DNA of 61,551 nt, from positions 1 through 61,551 of the forward strand of contig VHCZ01000007.1 in NCBI GenBank assembly GCA_016871535.1, given 5' to 3'. The DNA comes from Verrucomicrobiota bacterium (lineage in GTDB: Bacteria; Verrucomicrobiota; Verrucomicrobiia; Limisphaerales; SIBE01). The translations under genes were made by a program, and so were the position numbers. The notes below the pieces were generated by a model, which was not told the origin of the DNA, ran no database searches, and worked only from the letters and a program-made list of their open reading frames with translations. Below are positions 37,964 through 46,811 of the stretch, in pieces (position 1 is the first letter of the stretch; each line of letters begins with the position of its first letter).

Positions 37964-38010
37964 AACTTGGAAGCGGCAATTCAACCGCAATAGACCGAAC
38001 TATCCGCCAT

Positions 38011-38808
38011 CTATCTGTCCCCATCCAGCATCCGTCCCAGGCCGCCCAAGAGTGACCCTTCTTCGCGGCCGCTTCCACCTGCGCGCGGAGCTGCCGCGTA
38101 AATGCGGTCCGCCAGACGGCTCAAGGGCAGCGATTGCAGCCAAACACGGCCCGGCCCGCGCAGCGTCGCGAAGAACAGACCTTCTCCGCCAAAAAACATC
38201 GACTTGATCCCGCGCACCATCTGGATGTCGTAATCAACCGACGGTTGAAACGCGACGATGCAGCCCGTGTCCACGCGGAGGAATTCGCCCGGCCCCAGGT
38301 CGCGTTGCAGAAGCGTGCCGCCCGCGTGGATGAACGCCCAGCCGTCGCCCTGCAATCGCTGCATGATGAATCCTTCCCCGCCAAATAAGCCCGCGCCGAT
38401 CTTTCTCTGAAACGCAATTCCGACCGTGACTCCTTTCGCCGCGCAGAGGAACGAGTCTTTCTGAGCGATCAATTCCCCGCCAATCTCGCTCAGGTGAACG
38501 GCGATGATTTTCCCTGGATAGGGCGCGCCAAAGGCAACTTTCTTTTTTCCGGCGCATCGGTTTTGAAAGATGGTCATGAACAGGGATTCGCCCGTGAGCA
38601 ACCGCTTGCCCGCGCCGACCAGCGCGCCCAGGAAACCGCTCCGTTGTTGCGAGCCATCCCCGAAGATGGTCTCCATCTCGATGCCATCTTCCATGTACAT
38701 CATTCCGCCTGCTTCCGCGACGGCGGCCTCCTGGGGATCCAGTTCCACTTCCACAAACTGCATGTCGTCGCCGTAAATCTTGTAATCCACTTCGTGCATC
38801 GAGGCCAT
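38011..38808 (-). CDS. AIM24/TIGR00266-family protein
   Basis: 265 residues forming the Gly-rich beta-helix-like AIM24 fold: [91 protein letters not shown], and [20 protein letters not shown]. The C-terminal Gly-rich tail ([12 protein letters not shown]) is usual. The family is widespread and of uncertain function; a mitochondrial relative affects inner-membrane organisation. Stands alone, divergent from the CII-like gene. Confidence 0.9.
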   Translation of the reverse strand: MASMHEVDYKIYGDDMQFVEVELDPQEAAVAEAGGMMYMEDGIEMETIFGDGSQQRSGFLGALVGAGKRLLTGESLFMTIFQNRCAGKKKVAFGAPYPGKIIAVHLSEIGGELIAQKDSFLCAAKGVTVGIAFQRKIGAGLFGGEGFIMQRLQGDGWAFIHAGGTLLQRDLGPGEFLRVDTGCIVAFQPSVDYDIQMVRGIKSMFFGGEGLFFATLRGPGRVWLQSLPLSRLADRIYAAAPRAGGSGREEGSLLGGLGRMLDGDR

Positions 38809-38936
38809 AGGTGTTCCTTTCTCGGTTATTCTCGTGACCGGATGAGATTGAAAAAAGCCGACTGAAAGTCAATCGGCAAAGCATGGCGTCCACCTTCCCC
38901 TTGCCAAGCGGAGATTTCCTTATCAATGTTCGCACC

Positions 38937-39416
38937 ATGCAATCCCACGAAATCCTGCACGAAGTGCTGCGAGATGGGAACGCCAAGGAAATCGGAGCCG
39001 CCATGGGCCTCTCGCTTTCCCTCATTTACAAATGGGCCGAACCCGCCGAAGCCGGCAGCGGCACCGCCAATCCGCTCGGCCGCATCGAAGCTCTGGTGCG
39101 CTGCACGAACGACGCCCGAATCGTGCAATGGATTTGCGAGCGCACCGGCGGGTTTTTCATCAAGAACCGGAAATCCAGCTGGCCGCATCCACATTTCCTG
39201 ATTCCCGCGACGAACCAGATCGTCCAGGAATTCGCCGATCTCCTGGCGGTGATTGCGTCCGCCGCGGCGGATAATTCGATTACGAAACAGGAATCCAAAG
39301 CGATCCGGGCGCGCTGGGAAGAACTGAAAGCGGTGACGGAAGGTTTCGTCCGCTGCTGCGAAGAAGGAAATTTCTCTCCCCTGCGCAAAGATTTAGGAAG
39401 CGGAGTGAATCCTTGA
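38937..39416 (+). CDS. Phage CII-like regulatory protein
   Basis: 159 residues from the ATG at 38937. The N-terminal helix-turn-helix (HEILHEVLRDGNAKEIGAAM, GLSLSLIYKWAEP) followed by NPLGRIEALVRCTND.RIVQWICE matches phage regulatory CII-type proteins as found in bacterial chromosomes. The second half is helical (QEFADLLAVIASAAADNSIT, ARWEELKAVTEGFVRCCEEG). No phage structural genes accompany it, so it is probably a domesticated regulator. Confidence 0.7.
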   Translation: MQSHEILHEVLRDGNAKEIGAAMGLSLSLIYKWAEPAEAGSGTANPLGRIEALVRCTNDARIVQWICERTGGFFIKNRKSSWPHPHFLIPATNQIVQEFADLLAVIASAAADNSITKQESKAIRARWEELKAVTEGFVRCCEEGNFSPLRKDLGSGVNP

Positions 39417-39436
39417 AGTGCTTTCTCATGACGCCA

Positions 39437-39616
39437 GGTAGGGCGAGCCTGTCCCCAGCGAGCCAATCCAGACGTGTTCCAAGCACGAGGACTGGCACGC
39501 ACCGCCAGGTTTTGGAGTGCGCCAGTCCTCTCTGCTCCTTCCAGAGTCCTCTGGCGTTCTTCTTCTGCCGGAATGGTTCAATAGCGGAAGTGGGCTGCCG
39601 CACTCCAAGACGCTGG
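39437..39616. repeat. Half copy of repeat A followed by repeat G
   Basis: 39437-39487 matches the left half of family A (GGTAGGGCGAGCCTGTCCCC, ACGTGTTCCAAGCACG) and then stops. It runs into a different inverted repeat, TTTTGGAGTGCGCCAG (about 39507) with GCACTCCAAGACGCTGGCGC (about 39599). The right half of A is missing, so G may have inserted into A. Confidence 0.65.
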
Positions 39617-39619
39617 CGC

Positions 39620-42028
39620 GTGAACTGGGGCTGCGTTGGGTTCCTCCTCTGCTGCCTCGTGCTTGCGGCTTCCCCGCTCCTGGCTCAGCCCATGGCCTCA
39701 CGCGGTCCAACCGGCAAGGAATACATCGACATGGACTATGGGCCGTACCTTTCCGCGACACTCGAAGTGGCGCCCGGCAACATTGCGAACAAGGGCATCG
39801 CCATCCGTGTCGATCCAGGTTCCGGTGGAGTTTCACGCGGGCGCGAGTTCGTTCTATTCGAAACAGACACGCTGCGTTGCGCCGCGGGCTGGACGGGTCC
39901 GGATTTCATCGATTGGAAGAATATCGCCTTCAACGGCCAGCACGAGGTTCACGCCTCGATTCTGGGCCACGACGTTTTCATCAATCCCGATGCGCCCGGT
40001 TGGGCGAGCCCCGAAGGCGATTTCAATGACCGGCGTTTGATTGGACGCGACGGCAACCTCTACGGCCCTATGCCGCGAAAATGGGGACATTGGAAGGGAC
40101 TCTATGTTCACGGCAATCAGGTCGTGCTCTCCTACACGATCGGCGCTACGCCCGTCCTCGAATCGCCCGGCTCGGAGGGACCGGAGACAAACCGCACGCT
40201 GACGCGGACGTTCAATCTGGGACCGCGGCCGAAGGACCTGATTCTGCAGGTGGCGCGCGGAATCCCGGGGCAAACGAAATTTGTTGGTAACCTGGATCGA
40301 TCACCGGTTGGCAGCGAAGGAATCGCTCTCATTCGCCCGCCCGTCGGCAGATCTCAAAACAGCCAAAACGGAGATCGCTCACCCAAAGCCAGCAGAACGG
40401 CAGTCGCCGTGGTCGGAGGCCCCGGCGATTTGAAATGGCTGACGACGCCCGAGGGTGATTTGCGGCTGAGGATTGCCTCTGGCCGAGATCCCGTTCGTCT
40501 GAAATTGTTTTTTTCCCAGATGGCCGACGACACCGCCGTTCAACCCTTCGCCGACCTCGTGCGTGCCTCTGAAGCCCCGCTTGACTTGCACAGATTGACC
40601 GGAGGCGAATCGGAACTGTGGAAAGAATCCACGACGACCCGCGTGGAAGTCATCGGCGATACCGGCGGCCCTTACGTTGTCGAGAGCATCACCCTGCCGA
40701 CGACGAACCGGTACCGCTCCTGGATGCGCGTGGGTGGGTTCGATTTTTTCAAGGATGGCCGGCGCGCCGCGGTTTGCACGTGGCAGGGGGATGTGTGGAT
40801 CGTGGACGGACTGGGAGGCTCGTTCGATTCGTTCACGTGGAAACGCATCGCGAGCGGCCTCTTCCAGCCGCTCGGGTTGAAAATCGTGGAGGAACAGATC
40901 TTCGTGACTTGTCGCGACCAGATCACTGTGCTCCGTGACTTGAACGGCGACGGCGCCACGGATTTTTACGAGAATTTCAACAACGACGCGCAGGTTACCG
41001 AACACTTTCATGAGTTTGCCATGGACCTGCAGACGGACCGTGAGGGCCATTTCTATTACGCCAAAGCCGCGCGCCACGCCAAGGACGCGCTCGTGCCGCA
41101 GCACGGCACATTGATCAAAGTGAGCAAGGATGGATCGAAATCGGAAATTGTGGCCAGTGGCTTCCGCGCGCCGAACGGAGTTTGCGTGAACGACAACGGC
41201 ACCTTCGTGATGAGCGATCAGGAAGGGCACTGGACACCGCAAAACCGGATCAACTGGATCACGCCCGGCGGCTTTTACGGGAACATGATGGGCTACCACG
41301 AAGGCCGGAGGCCGGACGATTTCAAGCTGCCGGTGCTTTGGATCCACAAAACGTTCGATCGCTCGCCCGCCGAACAATTATGGGTGACGAGTGATCGCTG
41401 GGGGCCGCTCAAAGGCGCGCTGCTCAGTTTGTCCTACGGCACAGGCCGGATTTACAACATCCTTCACCAACGCGTGGGGGACCAGCTTCAAGGCGGATTG
41501 GTTGCGTTGCCCATCGCCGAGACGCCGACGGGAATCATGCGCGGGCGGTTTCATTCGGGCGATGGCCAGCTTTACGCCGGCGGTTTGTTCGGTTGGTCCA
41601 GCAACAAGACGCGACACGGCGGTTTCTACCGCATTCGATACACAGGCAAGCCGGTCTATGTGCCGGTCGCGCTGCGCGGGACGAAAGAGGGAATGGCCAT
41701 CACGTTCAGTGGGGCGTTGGATCCTCGGACCGCAGGGGATGCGGAGAACTATGCCGTAAGCCGTTGGACTTACCAGCGGACGGCCAGCTACGGCTCGCAG
41801 GATTTCAAGATCAGCCAGAAGGGAGTGGCGGGACGCGATCCTGTCGAAGTTTCGTCGGCCACACTTTCAGCGGACAGAAAGTCAGTTCTGCTCCACATCC
41901 CCGACATGCAGCCCTCCATGCAAATGCGGATCAAATACTCCATCACCGCCGCCGACGGCACAGAAATCTCTCAAGTGATCGAGAATACCATTCATGCTGA
42001 CGGCGCGGGCAGTCCCTTAGCGCGCTGA
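39620..42028 (+). CDS. Secreted DUF6797 / soluble glucose dehydrogenase-like propeller protein
   Basis: 802 residues from the GTG at 39620, chosen because it gives a proper signal peptide (NWGCVGFLLCCLVLAASPLLA) while upstream codons lie in repeats. Residues about 35-330 hold the DUF6797-type domain (MDYGPYLSATLEVAP, GIAIRVDPGSGGVSRG); then a six-bladed propeller (FFKDGRRAAVCTWQGDVWI, DLNGDGATDFYENFNND, GFRAPNGVCVNDNGTFVMSD, HKTFDRSPAEQLWVTSDRWG) and a C-terminal beta domain. No CxxCH is present, unlike related proteins with a haem domain. Probably a periplasmic or surface carbohydrate-related protein. Confidence 0.8.
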   Translation: MNWGCVGFLLCCLVLAASPLLAQPMASRGPTGKEYIDMDYGPYLSATLEVAPGNIANKGIAIRVDPGSGGVSRGREFVLFETDTLRCAAGWTGPDFIDWKNIAFNGQHEVHASILGHDVFINPDAPGWASPEGDFNDRRLIGRDGNLYGPMPRKWGHWKGLYVHGNQVVLSYTIGATPVLESPGSEGPETNRTLTRTFNLGPRPKDLILQVARGIPGQTKFVGNLDRSPVGSEGIALIRPPVGRSQNSQNGDRSPKASRTAVAVVGGPGDLKWLTTPEGDLRLRIASGRDPVRLKLFFSQMADDTAVQPFADLVRASEAPLDLHRLTGGESELWKESTTTRVEVIGDTGGPYVVESITLPTTNRYRSWMRVGGFDFFKDGRRAAVCTWQGDVWIVDGLGGSFDSFTWKRIASGLFQPLGLKIVEEQIFVTCRDQITVLRDLNGDGATDFYENFNNDAQVTEHFHEFAMDLQTDREGHFYYAKAARHAKDALVPQHGTLIKVSKDGSKSEIVASGFRAPNGVCVNDNGTFVMSDQEGHWTPQNRINWITPGGFYGNMMGYHEGRRPDDFKLPVLWIHKTFDRSPAEQLWVTSDRWGPLKGALLSLSYGTGRIYNILHQRVGDQLQGGLVALPIAETPTGIMRGRFHSGDGQLYAGGLFGWSSNKTRHGGFYRIRYTGKPVYVPVALRGTKEGMAITFSGALDPRTAGDAENYAVSRWTYQRTASYGSQDFKISQKGVAGRDPVEVSSATLSADRKSVLLHIPDMQPSMQMRIKYSITAADGTEISQVIENTIHADGAGSPLAR

Positions 42029-42046
42029 ACTCCCTCTCCTTGTTTA

Positions 42047-42209
42047 GCGTGGTAAGGACGGATTCCACTCCGTCCCTGACTAATCTTTGAGGCGTCCCTT
42101 GAACAGAGAGACGGACAGAGGAAGAACCGGTGGCCTCCGTCGGTCCATCGTCTCGACCGTCTGCCTCGAGGTTTGATTGGGGACGGAGTGGAATCCGTCC
42201 CTACCGAGA
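42047..42209. repeat. Palindromic repeat family C, copy 1
   Basis: GGTAAGGACGGATTCCACTC at the left pairs with GAGTGGAATCCGTCCCTACC at the right, and each arm is itself a hairpin (GGACGG/CCGTCC). The 100-base centre has a second inverted pair (ACGGACAG...CCTCCGTCGGTCC). Shorter copy at 53207-53290. Confidence 0.82.
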
Positions 42210-42235
42210 TCGGAAATCCAGAATCCCAAATCAGA

Positions 42236-43576
42236 TCACGCCAGCTTCCACGGCGCGCGATAGGGCCGCGTCAGCAGCTCGCTCGCTTCCGGATCGCCGA
42301 CGATCTGTTCTTTCGCGGCATCCCACTTGATCTTGCGGCCCGTCAGCATCGCGATCAGGCCGAGGTGACCCGGAATGGCGGAGTGATGCGCGGTTTCGGC
42401 CGGCGTGATGGTCGGCTTTCGCGACTTGATGCAATCCACGAAATTGCGCCAGTGATTGAGCGATTGGTAGAGCTTGATCTTCCGCAGGTCCTCCGGCACG
42501 GCTCGCCACTTGAGCCATTCCTCGTTCGAGGCCTCGAAGCCGCGACCGAACCCGCCGCGGTTCACCCAAACCCAGCCGTCGGTCCCGATCCATTTTGTCC
42601 CGCCGCGGATATCGCTGTGCCCGCCCGCGATGGTCATAGTGATCCCGTCAGGATACTTCAGTTCACAACGGTATTTCGTGGCCGTATTCCACACGGCGTG
42701 AGACGGCGGGAATTCGCCCTGGCCTTCGACTTCGGTTGGCCCGGCGTTATCGAAGCCCAGGCCCCAATGCGCGATGTCGCAGTGATGTCCGATCCAGTCC
42801 AGCAACTGGCCGCCGGCGAAGTTGTAATTCCAGCGCCAGTTCATGTGCAGGCGGCCTTCGACGTAAGGCATCCATCTCGAAGGTCCAAGCCACGTGTTGT
42901 AATCCAACTCCGGCGGGGGATCCGAAACGAACAGCTTGTCCCCGGTGCCCTTAAAATCGTTATGTCCCGCCGGCAGACCGACCTCAACGCGCGTGACTTT
43001 GCCGATCAGCCCGTTGCGCACGATTTCGGCGGCCATGTGAAAGTGGGCCTCGGAACGCTGCCACGAACCGGTCTGCCAGATGCGTTGATTCTTCTGCACG
43101 GCTTTCACGATGGCTTGCTGCTCGGCGATGGTTCGCGCCAGAGGTTTTTCGCCGAAAATGTCCTTCTTCTGATTCGCCGCCTCGGTGGAGGCGAGCGCGT
43201 GCCAATGGTCGGGAATCGCCAGCATCACGGCATCGATGTCCGTTCGCGCAAACATCTCGCGATAGTCGCGGTAGGATTTGCAGTCGTTGTTTTTGTAATG
43301 GCCGTTGATGGTATTGAGCGCCTGCTGGAGCGGACGCGTGTCCAGATCGCACGCGGCGACGACCTGACAGTCCTTTTCCGCCATCAACATTTTTGTGTTG
43401 TGGGGCCCTTGCATACCCCAGCCGACGATGCCAATAACGATGCGTTCCGATGGCGCGGGCCGGCCTTGCTGGCCCAGCGCGCTGGCAGGAATGATCATCG
43501 GCGCGGCGAGCGCGGCACCCGTCGTGGTGAGAAAATGGCGGCGTGAAATGGCTGATTTAAGAGAAGACGGTTTCAT
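42236..43576 (-). CDS. Tat-exported Gfo/Idh/MocA-family oxidoreductase
   Basis: 446 residues. Twin-arginine signal SRRHFLTTTGAALAAPMI (about 10-28). Rossmann motif VIGIVGWGMQGPHN, the conserved EKP in IFGEKPLARTIAEQQ, and C-terminal segments NYNFAGGQLLDWIGHHCDI and MTIAGGHSDIRGG match the export-type Gfo/Idh/MocA proteins that are abundant in Planctomycetota and Verrucomicrobiota. Predicted NAD(P)-dependent sugar or inositol derivative dehydrogenase; the substrate is unknown. The upstream repeat C1 lies beyond its stop codon. Confidence 0.9.
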   Translation of the reverse strand: MKPSSLKSAISRRHFLTTTGAALAAPMIIPASALGQQGRPAPSERIVIGIVGWGMQGPHNTKMLMAEKDCQVVAACDLDTRPLQQALNTINGHYKNNDCKSYRDYREMFARTDIDAVMLAIPDHWHALASTEAANQKKDIFGEKPLARTIAEQQAIVKAVQKNQRIWQTGSWQRSEAHFHMAAEIVRNGLIGKVTRVEVGLPAGHNDFKGTGDKLFVSDPPPELDYNTWLGPSRWMPYVEGRLHMNWRWNYNFAGGQLLDWIGHHCDIAHWGLGFDNAGPTEVEGQGEFPPSHAVWNTATKYRCELKYPDGITMTIAGGHSDIRGGTKWIGTDGWVWVNRGGFGRGFEASNEEWLKWRAVPEDLRKIKLYQSLNHWRNFVDCIKSRKPTITPAETAHHSAIPGHLGLIAMLTGRKIKWDAAKEQIVGDPEASELLTRPYRAPWKLA

Positions 43577-43764
43577 AGGTGCGCAACCTTGCTAGATTTC
43601 CCCGCGCCGTTCGAGCAGAAAAAAGGAAGAAAGTTTTGACCGAAAGGAATGCGGGCGGTTTGCGAGGTGCATTGCCAGGGACGAGATCCTGAATTATTCT
43701 GAGCAAGCGTTCGCCCAAGTCGTTCTTGCGGATCGATTGGGCGCGAGCGCGCGTGGATGCCGCA

Positions 43765-44100
43765 ATGAACCTTTTTCGCACACCGGTTCTCACCCCGGGC
43801 CGAGTCGGTCTGGCGTTTGTGCTGGCTCTTGCAGCGGATGCGCTGCAGGTGCTCCTTGGCCCGTTCGGCTGGACGTTCCTCGACGAATTCATCGACTTGA
43901 TCGCGCTGGTGGGGATCAGTTATCTGATCGGTTTTCATCCGATGCTGCTTCCGACGTTCCTGGTGGAGATCATCCCGATCGTGGATATGTTGCCGACCTG
44001 GACGGGGTGCGTCGCCCTGGTTGTGGCGCTGAGGCGCAAACAACAACCGGGAGCTTCGCCGCCGCCTGTCGCCAAACCCTCCGATGTGATCGACGTCTGA
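43765..44100 (+). CDS. Small integral membrane protein of unknown function
   Basis: 111 residues from the ATG at 43765. Two or three hydrophobic segments (VGLAFVLALAADALQVLL, FIDLIALVGISYLIGFHPM, LLPTFLVEIIPIVDMLPTW) and a charged C-terminus. The FLVEIIP.VDMLPTWTG.V ending occurs in small uncharacterised membrane proteins. No motif for a function. Confidence 0.6.
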   Translation: MNLFRTPVLTPGRVGLAFVLALAADALQVLLGPFGWTFLDEFIDLIALVGISYLIGFHPMLLPTFLVEIIPIVDMLPTWTGCVALVVALRRKQQPGASPPPVAKPSDVIDV

Positions 44101-44404
44101 ACGTAAATCCGCTGTTGAACCGCAGATACTGTAGAACGCGGATGAACGCAGAGGGGGGCTGTGAAAATCGTGGCCTCCACCCAGCGGGTGTGCGGCGGCT
44201 TCCGGTTCGTGGGCTTCCCAGATTCAGACCGCACTAACTGGTTAGTTGGTTGGTTGGCGTAAATTCTCTTCCGGGGTAGCGGGATTATCTGCGGCGGCGC
44301 GGCGATCATCTGCAAAGCGCCGCGGCTTGTGCCGGCTTGAGAATCGCGCCGGATCGGAGACCGGCGCTCCGAGGTTCATGGGCAGCCCAGCGTTGGGGCC
44401 GGAT
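44101..44404. other. Gap without recognisable genes
   Basis: Contains low-complexity direct repeats (GTTAGTTGGTTGGTTGG at about 44240) and short GC-rich inverted pairs, but no gene, RNA or clear signal. Confidence 0.4.
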
Positions 44405-44860
44405 TCAAGGCAGAGACAAACAGAGGAAGACCCAGTTCAGAGTCAGTAGAATGAGCCAGAAGCGGAACGAAAACGAAACCCCAAGAATCCGAGAAGTCCG
44501 AGTCGGAACACGAAAGCGCGGGACCGCGAGCCAGAACAAGAACCAAACGAAGGCTGCGCAGACAGCCAGAAAGACCAGGGGATTAAGAACGAACGCCGGG
44601 GCAAACTCCAGGCGAGCGACGGAGGCCAAACAACGAGTCGCGCCACAAAGAGGACAAGGCAATCCCGTCAAGAGGCGCATCCCGCAAGCAGGCCAGGCGA
44701 CAGCCAAGTTAGTAAGGAATGCCGCCAGGTTAATGGAGCCTAGCGCGCCCAGCAGGAGCAATGGCGGAACCAATCGCCAACCGGGTAAGGGTGTCTGGAG
44801 TCGCGGCGGTTCTATTTCAGGGGGCCGCCGGTGCGCCACGGTGGAGAGGCCGCATCTCAT
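44405..44860 (-). CDS. DUF2752 membrane protein
   Basis: 151 residues. Signature CGMRLLTGLPCPLCGATRCL followed by FAPAFVLNPLVFLAVC is the DUF2752 motif, with the paired Cys of PCPLCG. Three hydrophobic helices. Function unknown. Last gene of a four-gene minus-strand cassette, three bases after the preceding stop. Confidence 0.85.
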   Translation of the reverse strand: MRCGLSTVAHRRPPEIEPPRLQTPLPGWRLVPPLLLLGALGSINLAAFLTNLAVAWPACGMRLLTGLPCPLCGATRCLASVARLEFAPAFVLNPLVFLAVCAAFVWFLFWLAVPRFRVPTRTSRILGVSFSFRFWLILLTLNWVFLCLSLP

Positions 44861-44863
44861 GAA

Positions 44864-45205
44864 TCAGTTTTTCGCAGTCGCCCCGCGCAGGATGGCAATA
44901 CTGCTCCCCAGCGCCCAGAGCCACGCTGCGGCAAACAAGAGAACACCTGTGACGGCCTTGGCCAGATGCGGACCAGGCTCCACAGGCAGGTGCTTGAGCG
45001 CCCACCAGACTTTCACCAGCCAAAAGGCCCAGCTGAGCGTTAAACCAAACCCGGCGAGGGAGAGCGCCATTTGCACCAGGCCCACGACACGCCCCACAAT
45101 CCATGAACCCAGACCGGGCAGAACGAGCAGGTTCGCAGCGACGCAGGCCCAGGCCGTAGGACGATCAAGCGGACGTGGTGGAACCCGGGCCAAAAACATC
45201 TTCAT
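44864..45205 (-). CDS. Small polytopic membrane protein of the GYF_2 cassette
   Basis: 113 residues with three hydrophobic segments (AWACVAANLLVLPGLGSWIV, VGLVQMALSLAGFGLTLSWAF, AVTGVLLFAAAWLWALGSSI). LPGLGSW..G...G..Q is seen in small TM2-like proteins. Its start overlaps the preceding gene by about 40 bases, indicating coupling. Confidence 0.7.
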   Translation of the reverse strand: MKMFLARVPPRPLDRPTAWACVAANLLVLPGLGSWIVGRVVGLVQMALSLAGFGLTLSWAFWLVKVWWALKHLPVEPGPHLAKAVTGVLLFAAAWLWALGSSIAILRGATAKN

Positions 45206-46031
45206 AGGCGTACACTACCGCGCCGGTGGCGAGTGGCAACGTCACGAACACGCCGATCCCCAAAGCCAGCACACCTGCCAGGAGAATAACGAGTGTCAAA
45301 ACGAAAAGCGCCAGGACCGACCACCAGGACATCCATGTGCGCGAGACGACCCTCCGGCTCAGTTCCAGAGCCGGCCAGAAATCGAGCCGCCGGTCGATGA
45401 TCAGGAGGGGGCCAAACCCCAGCCACGCGACGATCAGATAGATGCCCGGCAGCACGCACAGGAATAGTCCAACCACGATCAGGACCGTGGTCACAATGCT
45501 GGCCAGCAAAAGTTGCACGAAGTTGATTTGAAAGCCGGCAAACGCGTCGGCGAAATCGGCTTCCTGGCCGCGAATTCGCTTCAAGAACAGCCAATAAAGC
45601 CCGGCCCACAGGACAAGGTTGAGGACGATGCCCGCGACCTGGCCGACCAGAGGCACGAACTCCAGCGCAACGTGAATTAGAAGCATGACCGCCGACGCGC
45701 CGGCCAGCAGCCAGAAGTTCTGCCGCAGCAGTGTCCAGCTCCGCGTGATGCAAAGACCGATGTCGAGCAACTCCGCCCGCCGCGCGTATTCGTCAGCCAG
45801 CGAAGCCGTATCCGCAGCCGATAGAGAAGTTGGCGGACTCGAGCTAGAGGGAATCTGCGCCGCCAGGGCGTCGGCAAACTCCGGGAAGCTCCCCAGCGTT
45901 TTCCACTCGTTCGCCCCATCGATTTGCGCCCGGGTATCGCGGTTGGCCCGGCCTTCCAAAATCCATTGGCGGACTTGGTCCGGGCTGACCGGACCGTACT
46001 CTTGCTGATCGCCTCCGATGATTCTGTACAT
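45165..46031 (-). CDS. GYF_2-domain polytopic membrane protein
   Basis: 288 residues. The N-terminal GYF_2 domain (MYRIIGGDQQEYGPVSPDQV, QWILEGRANRDTRAQIDG, residues 1-55) recognises Pro-rich peptides in eukaryotic homologues; in bacteria it caps membrane proteins. After a Ser-rich linker come five or six helices of a DUF975/YciC-like domain (LLIHVALEFVPLVGQVAGIV, FFLCVLPGIYLIVAWLGFGPLL-like segment near 205-225). Preceded 24 bases upstream by a second GYF_2 protein. Function unknown. Confidence 0.8.
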   Translation of the reverse strand: MYRIIGGDQQEYGPVSPDQVRQWILEGRANRDTRAQIDGANEWKTLGSFPEFADALAAQIPSSSSPPTSLSAADTASLADEYARRAELLDIGLCITRSWTLLRQNFWLLAGASAVMLLIHVALEFVPLVGQVAGIVLNLVLWAGLYWLFLKRIRGQEADFADAFAGFQINFVQLLLASIVTTVLIVVGLFLCVLPGIYLIVAWLGFGPLLIIDRRLDFWPALELSRRVVSRTWMSWWSVLALFVLTLVILLAGVLALGIGVFVTLPLATGAVVYAYEDVFGPGSTTSA

Positions 46032-46055
46032 AAACGCCGTGACGCGGACGCGGCG

Positions 46056-46586
46056 TCAGTGAGGAAGGTTTTTGAGGATTCTCTCGAAGATGTCCGTGGT
46101 CTTAATCAAGACCGCGAACAAGATGTAATCCACCAGCGCGATAATGATCCCCGCCCAGGCCAGCCCGGTCCCGGAATACTGCTGCCGGTTTCGGTTGACT
46201 TGCACCAGTCCGATGCAGGAAAAAATCAGTCCCAGGGTGGCAAAAATCGGGCCGCAGCAAACAATGCCGAGGAGGCTGCAGGTGAGTCCGGCGATGGCCA
46301 TGCCGTTGTTGCGGGGGCCTGCCCCGAAGTTCGACGAAGCCGGAGGCGGGGAAGCTGCAAGCGGAGGGGCGCTCGCGGACAACGGCGGCGGACCGGCCGG
46401 TGCTGCCGGTGCTGCCGGTCCCAGGACTTCCGCGAATTCAGGAAATGTCGAAAGGGGTTTCCAGGGTCCTTCCTCGAAGCGGGCAATCGTTTGTCCATTC
46501 GCGCGGCCCTCCTTGATCCATTGGATGATTTGTTCGGCGGTGACGGGCCCGTATTCCTTTCTGTCTGCCCCGACAATCTTGTACAT
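46056..46586 (-). CDS. GYF_2 plus DUF4190-like membrane protein
   Basis: 176 residues. GYF_2 domain 1-55 (MYKIVGADRKEYGPVTAEQI, WIKEGRANGQTIARFE) is nearly parallel to the next gene, then a Pro/Ala-rich linker (about 56-92) and two helices with NNGMAIAGLTCSLLGIVCC and SGTGLAWAGIIIALVDYILF, the DUF4190 pattern. First gene of the cassette 46586 to 44405. Confidence 0.82.
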   Translation of the reverse strand: MYKIVGADRKEYGPVTAEQIIQWIKEGRANGQTIARFEEGPWKPLSTFPEFAEVLGPAAPAAPAGPPPLSASAPPLAASPPPASSNFGAGPRNNGMAIAGLTCSLLGIVCCGPIFATLGLIFSCIGLVQVNRNRQQYSGTGLAWAGIIIALVDYILFAVLIKTTDIFERILKNLPH

Positions 46587-46811
46587 GGGCGCGAGTCTCC
46601 GGGAAAACCCCTATCTCCGTCAAGCGCGCCACAGCGATTCGGGCGCGATTAAAACTGTCGGCCAACGAGTCTTCTCCCTCGCTTCCCGAAGGGAGGAGAG
46701 GGCTGGGGAGAGGAGGTGCGTTGGCTCGCTTCTCATGTTTCCAAGAAACTCAGCGTCCTCATTCGATGCGCTCTCCACGCATCTTCACGCTCTCGATGGC
46801 AAGGCTGCCGC

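Noticed and set aside
43573-44046. Minus-strand frame opposite the small membrane protein at 43765
   Set aside because: The plus-strand product has coherent hydrophobic helices; the minus-strand product is a Gln/Arg-rich shadow.
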